Shown: positions 1-5,464, numbered from the stretch's first letter. The stretch is 5,658 nt of DNA from CAZAGT01 sp964484515 (GCA_964484515.1 CAZAGT010000334.1:1-5658), one strand, 5' to 3'. The notes: generated from the sequence alone by a model not told the origin. Numbers and translations: made by a program.

Positions 1-130
1 CTCCGGCCGCCTTGCTTGCGAGCGTCTTCAGCGTTCGAGCGGGTAACGTTTCGTTTTTGAAAAGAGACCCCCATGGCCGGGCGACAAGGTATTACAGATC
101 TCATTTCATGAAGTTCCATATGAGGTTCTC
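1..130 (+). repeat. Dispersed intergenic repeat, copy A (probably truncated by window start)
   Basis: This stretch aligns with the reverse complement of about 2331-2456 (copy C), with 1135-1194 joined to 1563-1630 (copy B), and with the reverse complement of 5523-5603 (copy D). Shared landmarks in order are CTCCGGCCGCC (1-11), TTTTTGAAAAGAGACCCCC (54-72), an ATG at 73, and TTTCATGAAGTT (104-115). Copies A and C also share AGCGTTCGAGC followed by GGTAACGTTTCG (30-53), which B and D lack, so A and C form one subtype and B and D another. The copy starts at the same landmark where copy B continues further left, so part of it probably lies before the window. Function is unknown. It lies upstream of the sigma-54 promoter. 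Confidence 0.85.
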
Positions 131-234
131 TCTCACTCTGCCGTGAACACCGCCGGCGTCTTTCCGCTGCGACCCCCAGATCTGCCCCATCGAATCGACC
201 GTCGAAGCGACGTGATCTGAGGGGTTAACAGTCG

Positions 235-250
235 TGGCACAGGACTTGCT
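235..250 (+). promoter_or_regulatory. Sigma-54 (RpoN) -24/-12 promoter
   Basis: TGGCAC (235-240), five bases, then TTGCT (246-250) fits the RpoN consensus TGGCAC-N5-TTGCW. The invariant GG (236-237) and GC (248-249) are separated by exactly 10 bases. Transcription should start near 261, giving an 88-nt leader before the GTG at 349. Sigma-54 promoters need an AAA+ enhancer-binding protein. The dyad TCGAC-C-GTCGA at 195-205, about 60 bp upstream of the expected start, is a possible but unproven activator site. Confidence 0.82.
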
Positions 251-264
251 ACCTTCCTGCCATA

Positions 265-298
265 CTTGTCCGTAGCCCTTGGAAGGCACGGTGACAAG
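265..298 (+). promoter_or_regulatory. 5'UTR stem-loop of the SPOR gene
   Basis: Arms CTTGTC (265-270) and GACAAG (293-298), CGT (271-273) and ACG (288-290), and GCC (275-277) and GGC (285-287) stack into a stem of about 12 pairs with a 1-nt and a 2-nt bulge and a 7-nt loop. It begins only a few bases after the start predicted from the sigma-54 promoter, so it would sit at the 5' end of the mRNA. It has no T-tract, so it is not a terminator. A 5' stabilising hairpin or a protein-binding leader is a guess. Confidence 0.5.
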
Positions 299-348
299 GT
301 CCTTCGGCTCCCATCCGGTTTGGGGCCTGGTCCCGAGGAGACTAAGGC

Positions 349-1017
349 GTGAGCGCCTACGACGCAACCAGACGGAGACCCCGGCGGTCCGGTTATGTGA
401 TTCTGACGGTATTCTCCGTTCTCATCCTGTCACAGGGCTCGATCACAGATGCCCAAGAGAATAAGGACCTCTATTCGATCCAGCTGGGTGCCTTTCGCGA
501 TCATGGATATGCCGTCGATTTGGTCAACAGCCTCAAGAGACTCGGGCATGACGCCTTTGAACGGAAAGAACCGTACGGAGACCATGAAACCATCCATCGG
601 GTCTATATTGAAAAGTTCCGATCAAGGCGTGCGGCGGCCCTGGAGGCTAAGAGCCTGAAGGATCTCGGCCTTATTTCGGAGTATTCGATCAAGGGCCTGG
701 GAAAACCGGGTGAGGTCAAGAACCGACGTGAATCGACGGTGGTCTATTATCTGCACGTCGCCTCGTTCAAACAAAGGGCTAATGCCGAGAAAGAAGTGAA
801 GATGCTGGAAGGCCACGGTTGCCGGGCTATCGTTGTAGAAGAAGAGATATCTGCAGAGACTTGGTTTCGGGTCTATATCGGCGAATTCGAGAATGAAGAG
901 CAAGCTCGCAACTTCGGATCGAGGCTTCGGGACAGGGTCGTGATATCGTACTTCAAGCCCATCCCGATCGACAAGAAAGCCCTTTACTCACGGAAAGACA
1001 GCCGGGCTCCACATTGA
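349..1017 (+). CDS. Tandem SPOR-domain envelope protein
   Basis: The product has 222 residues. An Arg-rich N-terminus (residues 8-13) and a hydrophobic segment (about 15-28) form a signal peptide or anchor, with possible cleavage after Ala35. Two SPOR-like repeats follow. The first (about 41-108) opens with YSIQLGAF and has HRVYIEKF at its second conserved strand; the second (about 132-200) has YYLHVASF and FRVYIGEF. SPOR domains bind denuded septal peptidoglycan glycans in periplasmic cell-wall and division proteins. A periplasmic wall-binding role is inferred from the family; no enzymatic domain is present. The GTG start is chosen because GAGGAG (335-340) lies 8 nt upstream and the signal peptide follows directly. 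The gene is monocistronic and its likely promoter is the sigma-54 site at 235-250, an unusual control for a SPOR protein. It could also be called a generic SPOR-domain hypothetical protein. Confidence 0.85.
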   Translation: MSAYDATRRRPRRSGYVILTVFSVLILSQGSITDAQENKDLYSIQLGAFRDHGYAVDLVNSLKRLGHDAFERKEPYGDHETIHRVYIEKFRSRRAAALEAKSLKDLGLISEYSIKGLGKPGEVKNRRESTVVYYLHVASFKQRANAEKEVKMLEGHGCRAIVVEEEISAETWFRVYIGEFENEEQARNFGSRLRDRVVISYFKPIPIDKKALYSRKDSRAPH

Positions 1018-1100
1018 CCGACGCCCACATCTACCCTTTGCCACGCCCGTTTCCAGCCTATCAAGTTCGGCGTCAGCCCAGCCGCTTGCCCGCGGCAGCG

Positions 1101-1194
1101 GCCGGATTGATACCCTTGGCATTTTCTAAATCTGCTCCGGCCGCCTCGGGTAGCTCCTTATGCCGAGACATTACACTCGATTCCTCATTTTTTG
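1101..1194 (+). repeat. Dispersed repeat copy B, left part (interrupted)
   Basis: GCCGGATTGA (1101-1110) through AATCTGCTC (1129-1137) matches the window end (5620-5658, copy E) in the same orientation. From 1135 a perfect 20-bp block (1135-1154) recurs inverted at 5584-5603 (copy D), followed by further similarity (CCTTATGC, GAGACA, CACTC, ATTCCTC). The copy breaks off at 1194 within TTTTG, where a 363-bp element is inserted, and resumes at 1563. Removing 1195-1562 restores a continuous alignment with copy D. The bases between the SPOR stop codon and 1101 show nothing recognisable. Confidence 0.85.
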
Positions 1195-1557
1195 GCTCCT
1201 CACAAGAATTTGTGGGTGAGGAGGTCGGTATCGAGGGCCCCATCGATTGAACTCACATCGATTTTCGATCGAAATCCGGGATTTACGATTTCAAGCGGAT
1301 TGCCCCGGAGTCCGGTGGGAGGCCTGTGATCTCTTTTCTTCGATTCCAGGGCTCCGGGCTGGTCCTTTCTGTGACTTATCCGCGGGGGATTCTTGCCCCC
1401 TCCGACATTTTCCACCTTCGGTGGAGCTGCGGACTCCCCCACTGATAAGCCACGAAAAGACGGCGCCCTCCCGCCAGTCACTTCGAAAAGACACCACAGC
1501 CCTCCCACCCATAGGGGCCGGCGAGTGTCTTGTCGACCACCCATTCTTGTGAGGAGC
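1195..1557. mobile_element. MITE-like non-autonomous element, 363 bp, inserted in repeat copy B
   Basis: The ends are perfect 15-bp inverted repeats: GCTCCTCACAAGAAT (1195-1209) and its reverse complement (1543-1557). Flanking them is a direct repeat TTTTG (1190-1194 and 1558-1562), fitting a 5-bp target-site duplication. The uninterrupted sister copy D reads ATTCCTCGTATTTTGAAAAGAGAC with one TTTTG at this point when inverted, so it acts as an empty site. The interior holds a long imperfect inverted repeat (1313-1510) and a small hairpin at the left end (CTCCTCAC 1196-1203 with GTGAGGAG near 1215-1222). The open frames inside are explained by the symmetry and carry no recognisable protein or ribosome-binding site. 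No transposase is encoded, so mobilisation in trans is inferred. The end sequence does not let me name an IS family. Confidence 0.83.
1313..1510. repeat. Long imperfect inverted repeat inside the MITE-like element
   Basis: The left arm (1313-1380) pairs with the right arm (1444-1510). At the outer end, 1313-1338 matches the inverted 1485-1510 at about 22 of 26 positions, including GGTGGGAGG and TCTTTTC. At the inner end GTGACTTATC (1371-1380) matches the inverted GATAAGCCAC (1443-1452) at 9 of 10. The middle of the arms is weaker and needs small gaps. The interior has nested hairpins: GGGGGATTC (1384-1392) against GACTCCCCC (1432-1440), and TCCACC-TTC-GGTGGA (1411-1425) at the tip. A transcript would fold into one long rod; fold-back interiors are common in MITEs. 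Confidence 0.75.
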
Positions 1558-1562
1558 TTTTG

Positions 1563-1630
1563 AAAGAAACCCCCATGACCGGGCGTGTTGGGAGCAGAGA
1601 CATCATTTCATGAAGTTTCATCTGAGAATT
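1563..1630 (+). repeat. Dispersed repeat copy B, right part
   Basis: Resuming after the inserted element, AAAGAAACCCCCATGACCGGG (starting 1563) and ATCATTTCATGAAGTTTCAT (1602-1621) match copy A (61-120) and inverted copy C (2338-2397). Together with 1101-1194 the uninterrupted unit would be roughly 160 bp. Similarity to the other copies fades after about 1630. Confidence 0.83.
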
Positions 1631-1719
1631 ACCGCTGTCCATTTGGAAGGTTGCGAAGAGCCGGATTGAAAAAGGGCGATCTTTTGGCTACGATACCCGG
1701 GCCGCGAGTCGTGATGAGA

Positions 1720-1806
1720 GTGGACATCGTCAGGTCCACATGGACATGTTGAAACCGATCAATTCAGGTTTTGGAGACAGCTTGACCCGACGGAATACGA
1801 TTCCGT
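1720..1806. promoter_or_regulatory. Two dyads upstream of the NfeD-like gene
   Basis: GTGGAC (1720-1725) pairs with GTCCAC (1734-1739), and TGGACAT occurs twice in direct orientation (1721-1727, 1741-1747). Closer to the gene, ACGGAAT (1790-1796) and ATTCCGT (1800-1806) form a perfect 7-bp dyad around ACG, ending 26 bases before the TTG at 1833. They could be operator half-sites or leader hairpins. A possible TTGACC at 1782-1787 has no convincing -10 element at normal spacing, so no promoter is called. The rest of the 1631-1832 gap shows nothing I recognise. Confidence 0.35.
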
Positions 1807-1832
1807 GGATTTTATAAGGTTGGGCTGCGACG

Positions 1833-2279
1833 TTGAAACGAGGGGAGGTCGCACGGATTGTGCGTGAGGAGGGGGTGTCACTTCGCATCGTCATTAGATA
1901 TACGATCCTGCAGCTACCCGCACTGGCGCTTTTTGTCATGGCCCTTATCCTGAGTAGACGGTGGATCGGGATTTCCCTCTGGTCTTTTTGGGGGCTCGTG
2001 GGCCTATGGGTGGCCAAGGACGTGATCCTCTTTCCATTCGTTTGGCGCGCCTATGACACCAGAGAACAAAAGGGCGGAGATGGGATGATCGGCCTGCAGG
2101 GCATTGTCCAGGATCGTTTGGCGCCCAGCGGTTTCGTTCAAATTCGCGGCGAACTTTGGCAAGCTGAACTCATGGACAGCGATGCGCCGGTCGAAAAGGG
2201 TGCGCCTGTGAAGATTCGAGAAATCCGTGGGTTGACCTTGATTGTACAGCCGGGCGGCGAAGAAAACACCAAGCGGTAG
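1833..2279 (+). CDS. NfeD-like membrane protein with C-terminal OB domain
   Basis: The product has up to 148 residues: a short polar N-terminus, two membrane segments (about 20-40 and 45-69), then a soluble domain (about 84-140). Its pattern of GLQGIVQD, GFVQIRGELWQAE, VEKGAPVKI and GLTLIVQP is typical of the NfeD/DUF107 beta-barrel. Short NfeD proteins normally pair with an SPFH-domain stomatin/slipin encoded next door and act in membrane microdomain quality control; no SPFH gene is present here, so it looks orphaned. The reading frame opens after a TAA at 1815-1817. The TTG at 1833 has only a distant AAGG (1816-1819), while GTG at 1860 lies 11 nt after GGGAGG (1843-1848), so the protein may be 9 residues shorter. 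Both flanks carry copies of the dispersed repeat in opposite orientations. Confidence 0.75.
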   Translation: MKRGEVARIVREEGVSLRIVIRYTILQLPALALFVMALILSRRWIGISLWSFWGLVGLWVAKDVILFPFVWRAYDTREQKGGDGMIGLQGIVQDRLAPSGFVQIRGELWQAELMDSDAPVEKGAPVKIREIRGLTLIVQPGGEENTKR

Positions 2280-2290
2280 GATGAATTGGT

Positions 2291-2344
2291 GAGAGCGCTC
2301 TCGCTCAGATAGGATTGACTGTTTCATAAAACCTCGTATGAAAC
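2291..2344. repeat. Palindrome and hairpin after the NfeD-like gene
   Basis: GAGAGCGCTCTC (2291-2302) is a perfect 12-bp palindrome starting 12 bases after the stop. GTTTCATA (2321-2328) and TATGAAAC (2337-2344) form an 8-bp perfect stem over an 8-nt loop; the second arm is also the end of repeat copy C. Neither has the T-run of an intrinsic terminator, so their role in ending or stabilising the transcript is unclear. Confidence 0.4.
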
Positions 2345-2461
2345 TTCATGAAATGAAGTCTCTGCACCCTTAACGACCGGCCATGGGGGTGTCTCCTTTC
2401 AAGAAACGAAACGTTACCTGCTCGAACGCTAAAGAAGCCTGCAAGCGGCGGGGCAGACGCG
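2331..2461 (-). repeat. Dispersed repeat copy C (inverted)
   Basis: Read on the minus strand this gives TCTGC and CCGCCGCTTGC, then AGCGTTCGAGCAGGTAACG, TTGAAAGGAGACACCCCC, an ATG (2384 down to 2382) and TTTCATGAAGTTTCAT. It follows copy A almost base for base, with a few small indels, and belongs to the A/C subtype. It lies between the NfeD-like gene and the permease gene, opposite in orientation to copy B, so the NfeD-like gene sits between inverted copies. The remaining ~40 bases before the permease start show no clear promoter. Confidence 0.85.
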
Positions 2462-2500
2462 AGCACGTGAGGAACGGGTGCGTGATTCCCCGGGCAAAAG

Positions 2501-3361
2501 ATGGGTAGCTGGTATTCACTCGCAATCGTTGCGTCGGTCTTGATGGGCACTCAGAGATTCCTCTACAAAGTTGCGGCAGAACGAGACTGCAACACCTTCT
2601 TGACGACGTTCTCTTTCATGGCTACGGTAGCGGTCCTGAGCTGCTGCGCGGTTGTCGGTTTGAAGGTCTCGGTGACAAATAGTCGCTCTCTTGTCCTCAT
2701 CGCGCTCTTGAACAGCAGTTCCTTTTTGCTCGGCACCGTATCACACATTGAGGCCTTGAGGGCCATCCCGGCCACCCTCGCTTACCCGATTATTCGGCTC
2801 AATATCGTTATCGTCGCCCTTTTCTCCCTCTTCTTTTTTGAGGATCAGCTATCCGCAGTCCAGGTGGTGGGGATCGGCTGCGCTATCGCCGTGATCATCA
2901 TCCTGTCACGGGAATTTCAAGATAGACAAGGATCTCAGGGAGTCACCAAACGCGGAACGGGATACCTTTGCATTGCGCTCTTCTGCGGGGCCATCGCGGC
3001 GATTTCAAGCAAGTTTGCGGCCCTCTATACGAACGAGATGACCTTTATGGCCCTGACCTATATCCTCTCGGCCCTATTCTCACTGGCGATCAAAGATAAA
3101 CGCCAGGCCAAAGAACCGGCCCTTATCACTCGGGATGCGCTCGTTATCGGTGTCGGCATGGGTTTGATCAATTTTGTCGGATATTATACGTTCTTGATCG
3201 CGCTGGCGAGGGGGCCCCTCTCCGTGATCGCCGCCATCACCGGTATGCATTTTGTCATTGCGATCGTCTTGTCCGCCGTGATTTATCGGGAACCCTTGAG
3301 GGGCCCGCGACTCGGAGGCGTCGTACTAGCCGCCCTTTCAGTCGTCTTGATGAGGCTCTAG
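2501..3361 (+). CDS. EamA/DMT-superfamily permease
   Basis: The product has 286 residues and is almost entirely hydrophobic, about ten membrane segments in two EamA-like halves, the normal size for drug/metabolite transporters. The first half ends in the family-like PATLAYPIIRLNIV, then FFFEDQLS, and a hydrophobic helix; the second repeats this arrangement with GPLSVIAAITGMHFV, IYREPLRG and a final helix. A short polar linker (about residues 140-152, FQDRQGSQGVTKRG) separates the halves. EamA proteins exchange amino acids, nucleobases, sugars or drugs across the inner membrane, and the substrate cannot be read from sequence. The ATG start gives an N-terminal helix directly, but its Shine-Dalgarno (AAAAG just upstream) is weak. 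Only 43 bases separate it from the dehydrogenase gene, with no terminator, so the two are probably co-transcribed and may share a substrate or product. Confidence 0.88.
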   Translation: MGSWYSLAIVASVLMGTQRFLYKVAAERDCNTFLTTFSFMATVAVLSCCAVVGLKVSVTNSRSLVLIALLNSSSFLLGTVSHIEALRAIPATLAYPIIRLNIVIVALFSLFFFEDQLSAVQVVGIGCAIAVIIILSREFQDRQGSQGVTKRGTGYLCIALFCGAIAAISSKFAALYTNEMTFMALTYILSALFSLAIKDKRQAKEPALITRDALVIGVGMGLINFVGYYTFLIALARGPLSVIAAITGMHFVIAIVLSAVIYREPLRGPRLGGVVLAALSVVLMRL

Positions 3362-3404
3362 AAGCCCTTACCTCAGAATCTCAAACTCAAAGGGAGAGGC
3401 AAAG

Positions 3405-4325
3405 ATGAGAAAGGCCGTTTACCATGGCACCAAGGATATCCGGATCGAAGAGGTGCCGGAGCCCCGCCCACGTCCCGATGAACTTAAAATAAAGGTCAAA
3501 TACTGCGGCATTTTCGGGTCGGATCTGCACGAATACCTCCACGGACCCTTTCCCGAGAGCCCTTTTGGACATGAGGTCTGCGGCGAAATCCTGGCCTTCG
3601 GCTCAGACGTATCGGGCTTTGAAGTCGGTGATCGCGTCGTCGCCTTTGAGAAAGGTGGATTTGCCGAAAGCCTTGTTGCGCCTTTGGACCAAGTGCTTGC
3701 CATCTCCGCCGAGACGAGTTGGAAACGTGCGGCACTGCTCGAACCCCTCGCCGGCGCCGCGTATGCCGTGGAGAAGGGTCAAGTCAAAGCGACCGATACG
3801 GTCCTCATCGTGGGCGGCGGCCCGGTGGGCCTGATGTTACTCCTAGCTGTCAAGAAACAGGGGGTCGTCAACGTGTATGTAAGCGAACCGTGCTCCCTGA
3901 GGCGGGAGAAGGCCCTGGAACTGGGAGCCACGGCCGTCTTTGATCCATCCCGGGAGAAAGTGGTCGCTGAAATGCGGCGCCTGACCGCAAACCGAGGGGC
4001 GGACGTGACCATCGAGGCGGTGGGGAACACAGCGGCCCTCAAAGACTGTCTCAGCGCCGCCCGCAGCCGCGGGACCGTCATTGTTCAAGGTATCTTTACG
4101 GAACGGGTCCCCATTCACATGCTGGCCTTTGTGACGAGAGAGATAACCATGATCGGCGCGAACTCAAAAAAACCGCCCTTGGCCCGACAGTGGATAGAAA
4201 GCGGGGACATTGAACCGGAGACCATCGTGACGCATGTGATCCCTTTGGAAGACCTTTCAGAGCGCGGGTTCGAGGTCCTCACTCGAGACAAGGAGACGGC
4301 GATCAAGATCCTTGTCGAGCCTTAA
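3405..4325 (+). CDS. Zinc-type medium-chain alcohol/polyol dehydrogenase lacking the structural-zinc loop
   Basis: The product has 306 residues with an N-terminal GroES-like catalytic domain and a C-terminal Rossmann domain. Probable catalytic-zinc ligands are Cys34 (in CGIFGSD, usually CGICGSD), His56-Glu57 (GHE) and Glu113 (EPLAGA). The nucleotide motif GGGPVG is at 137-142, and an acidic residue in VSEP after the second strand suggests NAD(H). Closest family types are butanediol, threonine and sorbitol dehydrogenases, which oxidise secondary alcohols, but the substrate is not determinable. Relatives run to about 340-350 residues; the missing length is at the structural-zinc lobe, where GDRVVAFEKGGFAES runs straight on without the four-cysteine loop. 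The frame is intact, so this is a compact variant rather than a broken gene. GGGAGAGG (3392-3399) lies 5 nt before the ATG. It follows the permease by 43 bases, implying an operon. Confidence 0.88.
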   Translation: MRKAVYHGTKDIRIEEVPEPRPRPDELKIKVKYCGIFGSDLHEYLHGPFPESPFGHEVCGEILAFGSDVSGFEVGDRVVAFEKGGFAESLVAPLDQVLAISAETSWKRAALLEPLAGAAYAVEKGQVKATDTVLIVGGGPVGLMLLLAVKKQGVVNVYVSEPCSLRREKALELGATAVFDPSREKVVAEMRRLTANRGADVTIEAVGNTAALKDCLSAARSRGTVIVQGIFTERVPIHMLAFVTREITMIGANSKKPPLARQWIESGDIEPETIVTHVIPLEDLSERGFEVLTRDKETAIKILVEP

Positions 4326-4384
4326 CAGGCGGGCGCATAACGGCATATCGGGTTTGGAATCGGACCCCCCAAGGCAGATTTTAC

Positions 4385-4413
4385 TTGACTTGAAGGCGCT
4401 TTTGTATTGTTAT
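4385..4413 (+). promoter_or_regulatory. Sigma-70-type promoter of the lipoprotein gene
   Basis: TTGACT (4385-4390) matches the -35 consensus at 5 of 6 and TGTTAT (4408-4413) matches the -10 at 4 of 6, with an ideal 17-bp spacer that is AT-rich compared with the surroundings. Transcription would start near 4420, leaving a leader of about 100 nt. It lies 60 bases after the dehydrogenase stop. The intervening bases show no convincing terminator. Confidence 0.65.
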
Positions 4414-4518
4414 ACCTAGGTTTTTCATTTGGGACCTAAGGGTGGAAGGAGCATCTTGCTGAGGCCTGGCAAGGGGAATCCGAGAAAGGTCAACTAAACG
4501 GAAAAAGGAGGAACGGGT

Positions 4519-4881
4519 ATGAGGAAGAACGCACTTATGGTAATGGTCATCTGTGTGCTGGTGGGTGTAGGGCTCGGTTTTTCGGGCTGTGTGACAACCG
4601 AGCAGTTCAACGCACTGGAGGCAAAGGTGGATAGGGCCTTGAGCCAGTCCGAAGAGGCCAAGCAGGAAAGTCAAAGTGCCAAGGCGGCTGTCGCTGATTC
4701 GTCCCAGTACGCGGATCAGGCTGCGGCAAGTGCCGATACGGCTTTAGATGCCGCCAACAGGGCTGAAAATGCCGCTACTCGAGCGGAAAACGCCGCGAGG
4801 GGCGCAGAGTACTCTGCGGACAGGGCCGAGGACACAGCAAAACGTTGTGACGACGCCCTAGGGAAACTTCGGGCCAAGTAA
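4519..4881 (+). CDS. Alanine-rich murein-lipoprotein-like (Lpp/OprI-type) protein
   Basis: The product has 120 residues. A signal peptide (1-23) ends in a lipobox FSGC with the lipidation cysteine at 24; Val follows it, not Asp, so sorting to the outer membrane is expected. Residues from about 29 onward form a continuous Ala-rich helix with heptad-like repeats (NRAENAATRAENAARGAEYS is representative), i.e. an alanine-zipper coiled coil. The protein ends in LGKLRAK. Enterobacterial Lpp also ends in lysine and is joined through it to peptidoglycan; such a link is inferred here, not shown. It is longer than E. coli Lpp (78 residues), with more coiled coil. A single extra cysteine occurs near the C-terminus (TAKRCDD). 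AAAGGAGG (4504-4511) sits 7 nt before the ATG. Its own promoter and terminator-like hairpin indicate a monocistronic, probably highly expressed gene. Confidence 0.85.
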   Translation: MRKNALMVMVICVLVGVGLGFSGCVTTEQFNALEAKVDRALSQSEEAKQESQSAKAAVADSSQYADQAAASADTALDAANRAENAATRAENAARGAEYSADRAEDTAKRCDDALGKLRAK

Positions 4882-4900
4882 AGGAGACAACAACCATCAA

Positions 4901-4927
4901 GGGAGCCTTCGAACGGAGGCTCCCTTT
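4901..4927 (+). terminator. Intrinsic terminator-like hairpin after the lipoprotein gene
   Basis: GGGAGCCT (4901-4908) pairs perfectly with AGGCTCCC (4917-4924) over an 8-nt loop containing TCGA, followed by TTT. The stem is GC-rich and lies 20 bases after the stop. The short T-run makes it a weaker than ideal rho-independent terminator. Confidence 0.65.
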
Positions 4928-5022
4928 CCATGCAGCTCCAGAATCGCCTCGTCTCTTCTGAAGTCAGATTCTCCGCGAATCGATCAATGCCGGTCCGCCG
5001 GACAACCCCCAATGCGATACGT

Positions 5023-5050
5023 GTCCCAACCCACAAGTGGGGTGCGGGAC
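5023..5050. promoter_or_regulatory. Stem-loop in the leader region of the Cys-rich gene
   Basis: CCCAC (5030-5034) and GTGGG (5037-5041) lie inside GTCCC (5023-5027) and GGGAC (5046-5050), giving a two-tier stem with a small internal loop. TGTTAACA (5056-5063), a perfect 8-bp palindrome, follows. The gap 4928-5157 contains no open frame with a plausible start and no promoter I can defend, so these dyads are its only visible structure. Whether they act as a terminator, operator or RNA element is unknown. Confidence 0.35.
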
Positions 5051-5157
5051 CGTGTTGTTAACATCGCTGTCGGAGGCTGCTTGGGGGTGCGCTTTCAGCG
5101 TCGCAACGGTAGATTCCTAGGATCCTTCAACGGCACGATAAGGAGGCGAGTACGATC

Positions 5158-5367
5158 ATGCCCTTTGTGCGCTACCCGGGTCTAGAGGGCAAAGTCTACG
5201 TCCCTGCAAAGGCGTCCGCCGACGCGAAGAAGCATCCCTGCCGAGACTGCTTCTCCTGCCAGATGTGCAGTGACGGCCGGTGCCGCTCCTGTTTGGGGCA
5301 ACATCGAGGGACGAAGCCTCGCTGCAATTCGTCCACGAAACGGGCTTATCGGGTCCCCCAGGATTAG
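5158..5367 (+). CDS. Small cysteine-rich, probable metal-binding protein
   Basis: The product has 69 residues with no signal peptide or membrane segment. The N-terminal third (MPFVRYPGLEGKVYVP) looks beta-rich. The core has Cys at 28, 31, 34, 37, 42 and 45: CxxC-x2-CxxC-x4-CxxC, with a lone Cys56 in a basic tail. Such clustered CxxC pairs usually hold zinc or an Fe-S cluster. The spacing superficially recalls 4Fe-4S ferredoxin motifs but lacks the proline-terminated CxxCxxCxxxCP signature, so a zinc-binding fold or redox-active thiols are equally possible. I cannot assign a named family. AAGGAGG (5140-5146) lies 11 nt before the ATG, supporting real translation. It stands alone, downstream of the lipoprotein unit. 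Confidence 0.78.
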   Translation: MPFVRYPGLEGKVYVPAKASADAKKHPCRDCFSCQMCSDGRCRSCLGQHRGTKPRCNSSTKRAYRVPQD

Positions 5368-5464
5368 CTCATCAAATCGCTCCTTCGCCGTACCCCACCC
5401 CCAACATATCTTTTCGTGTAGTCGCGCCGCCTGCCACGAGAATGCCCAGTTTGATCGACCGGGA

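Noticed and set aside
61..100. Conserved RNA hairpin in the repeat between the CCCCC run and a later GGG/GGGTG
   Set aside because: Copy C pairs well (CACCC with GGGTG) but copies A and B give only 3-bp stems without clear compensatory changes.
1014..1250. 78-codon frame starting at TTG overlapping the SPOR stop
   Set aside because: It runs through repeat copy B and into the inserted element; the protein has no family features and is low in complexity.
1200..1552. Open frames of 73-114 codons on both strands inside the MITE-like element
   Set aside because: They overlap each other on both strands, lack ribosome-binding sites and recognisable motifs, and are explained by the GC-rich inverted-repeat sequence.
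1..2461. Integron-like gene cassettes with the repeats as attC sites
   Set aside because: Copies lie in both orientations, the RYYYAAC/GTTRRRY core sites are not evident, and no integrase is present.
1101..2461. Composite transposon bounded by copies B and C
   Set aside because: The repeats encode no transposase and no target duplication is visible outside them; the inverted placement alone is not enough.
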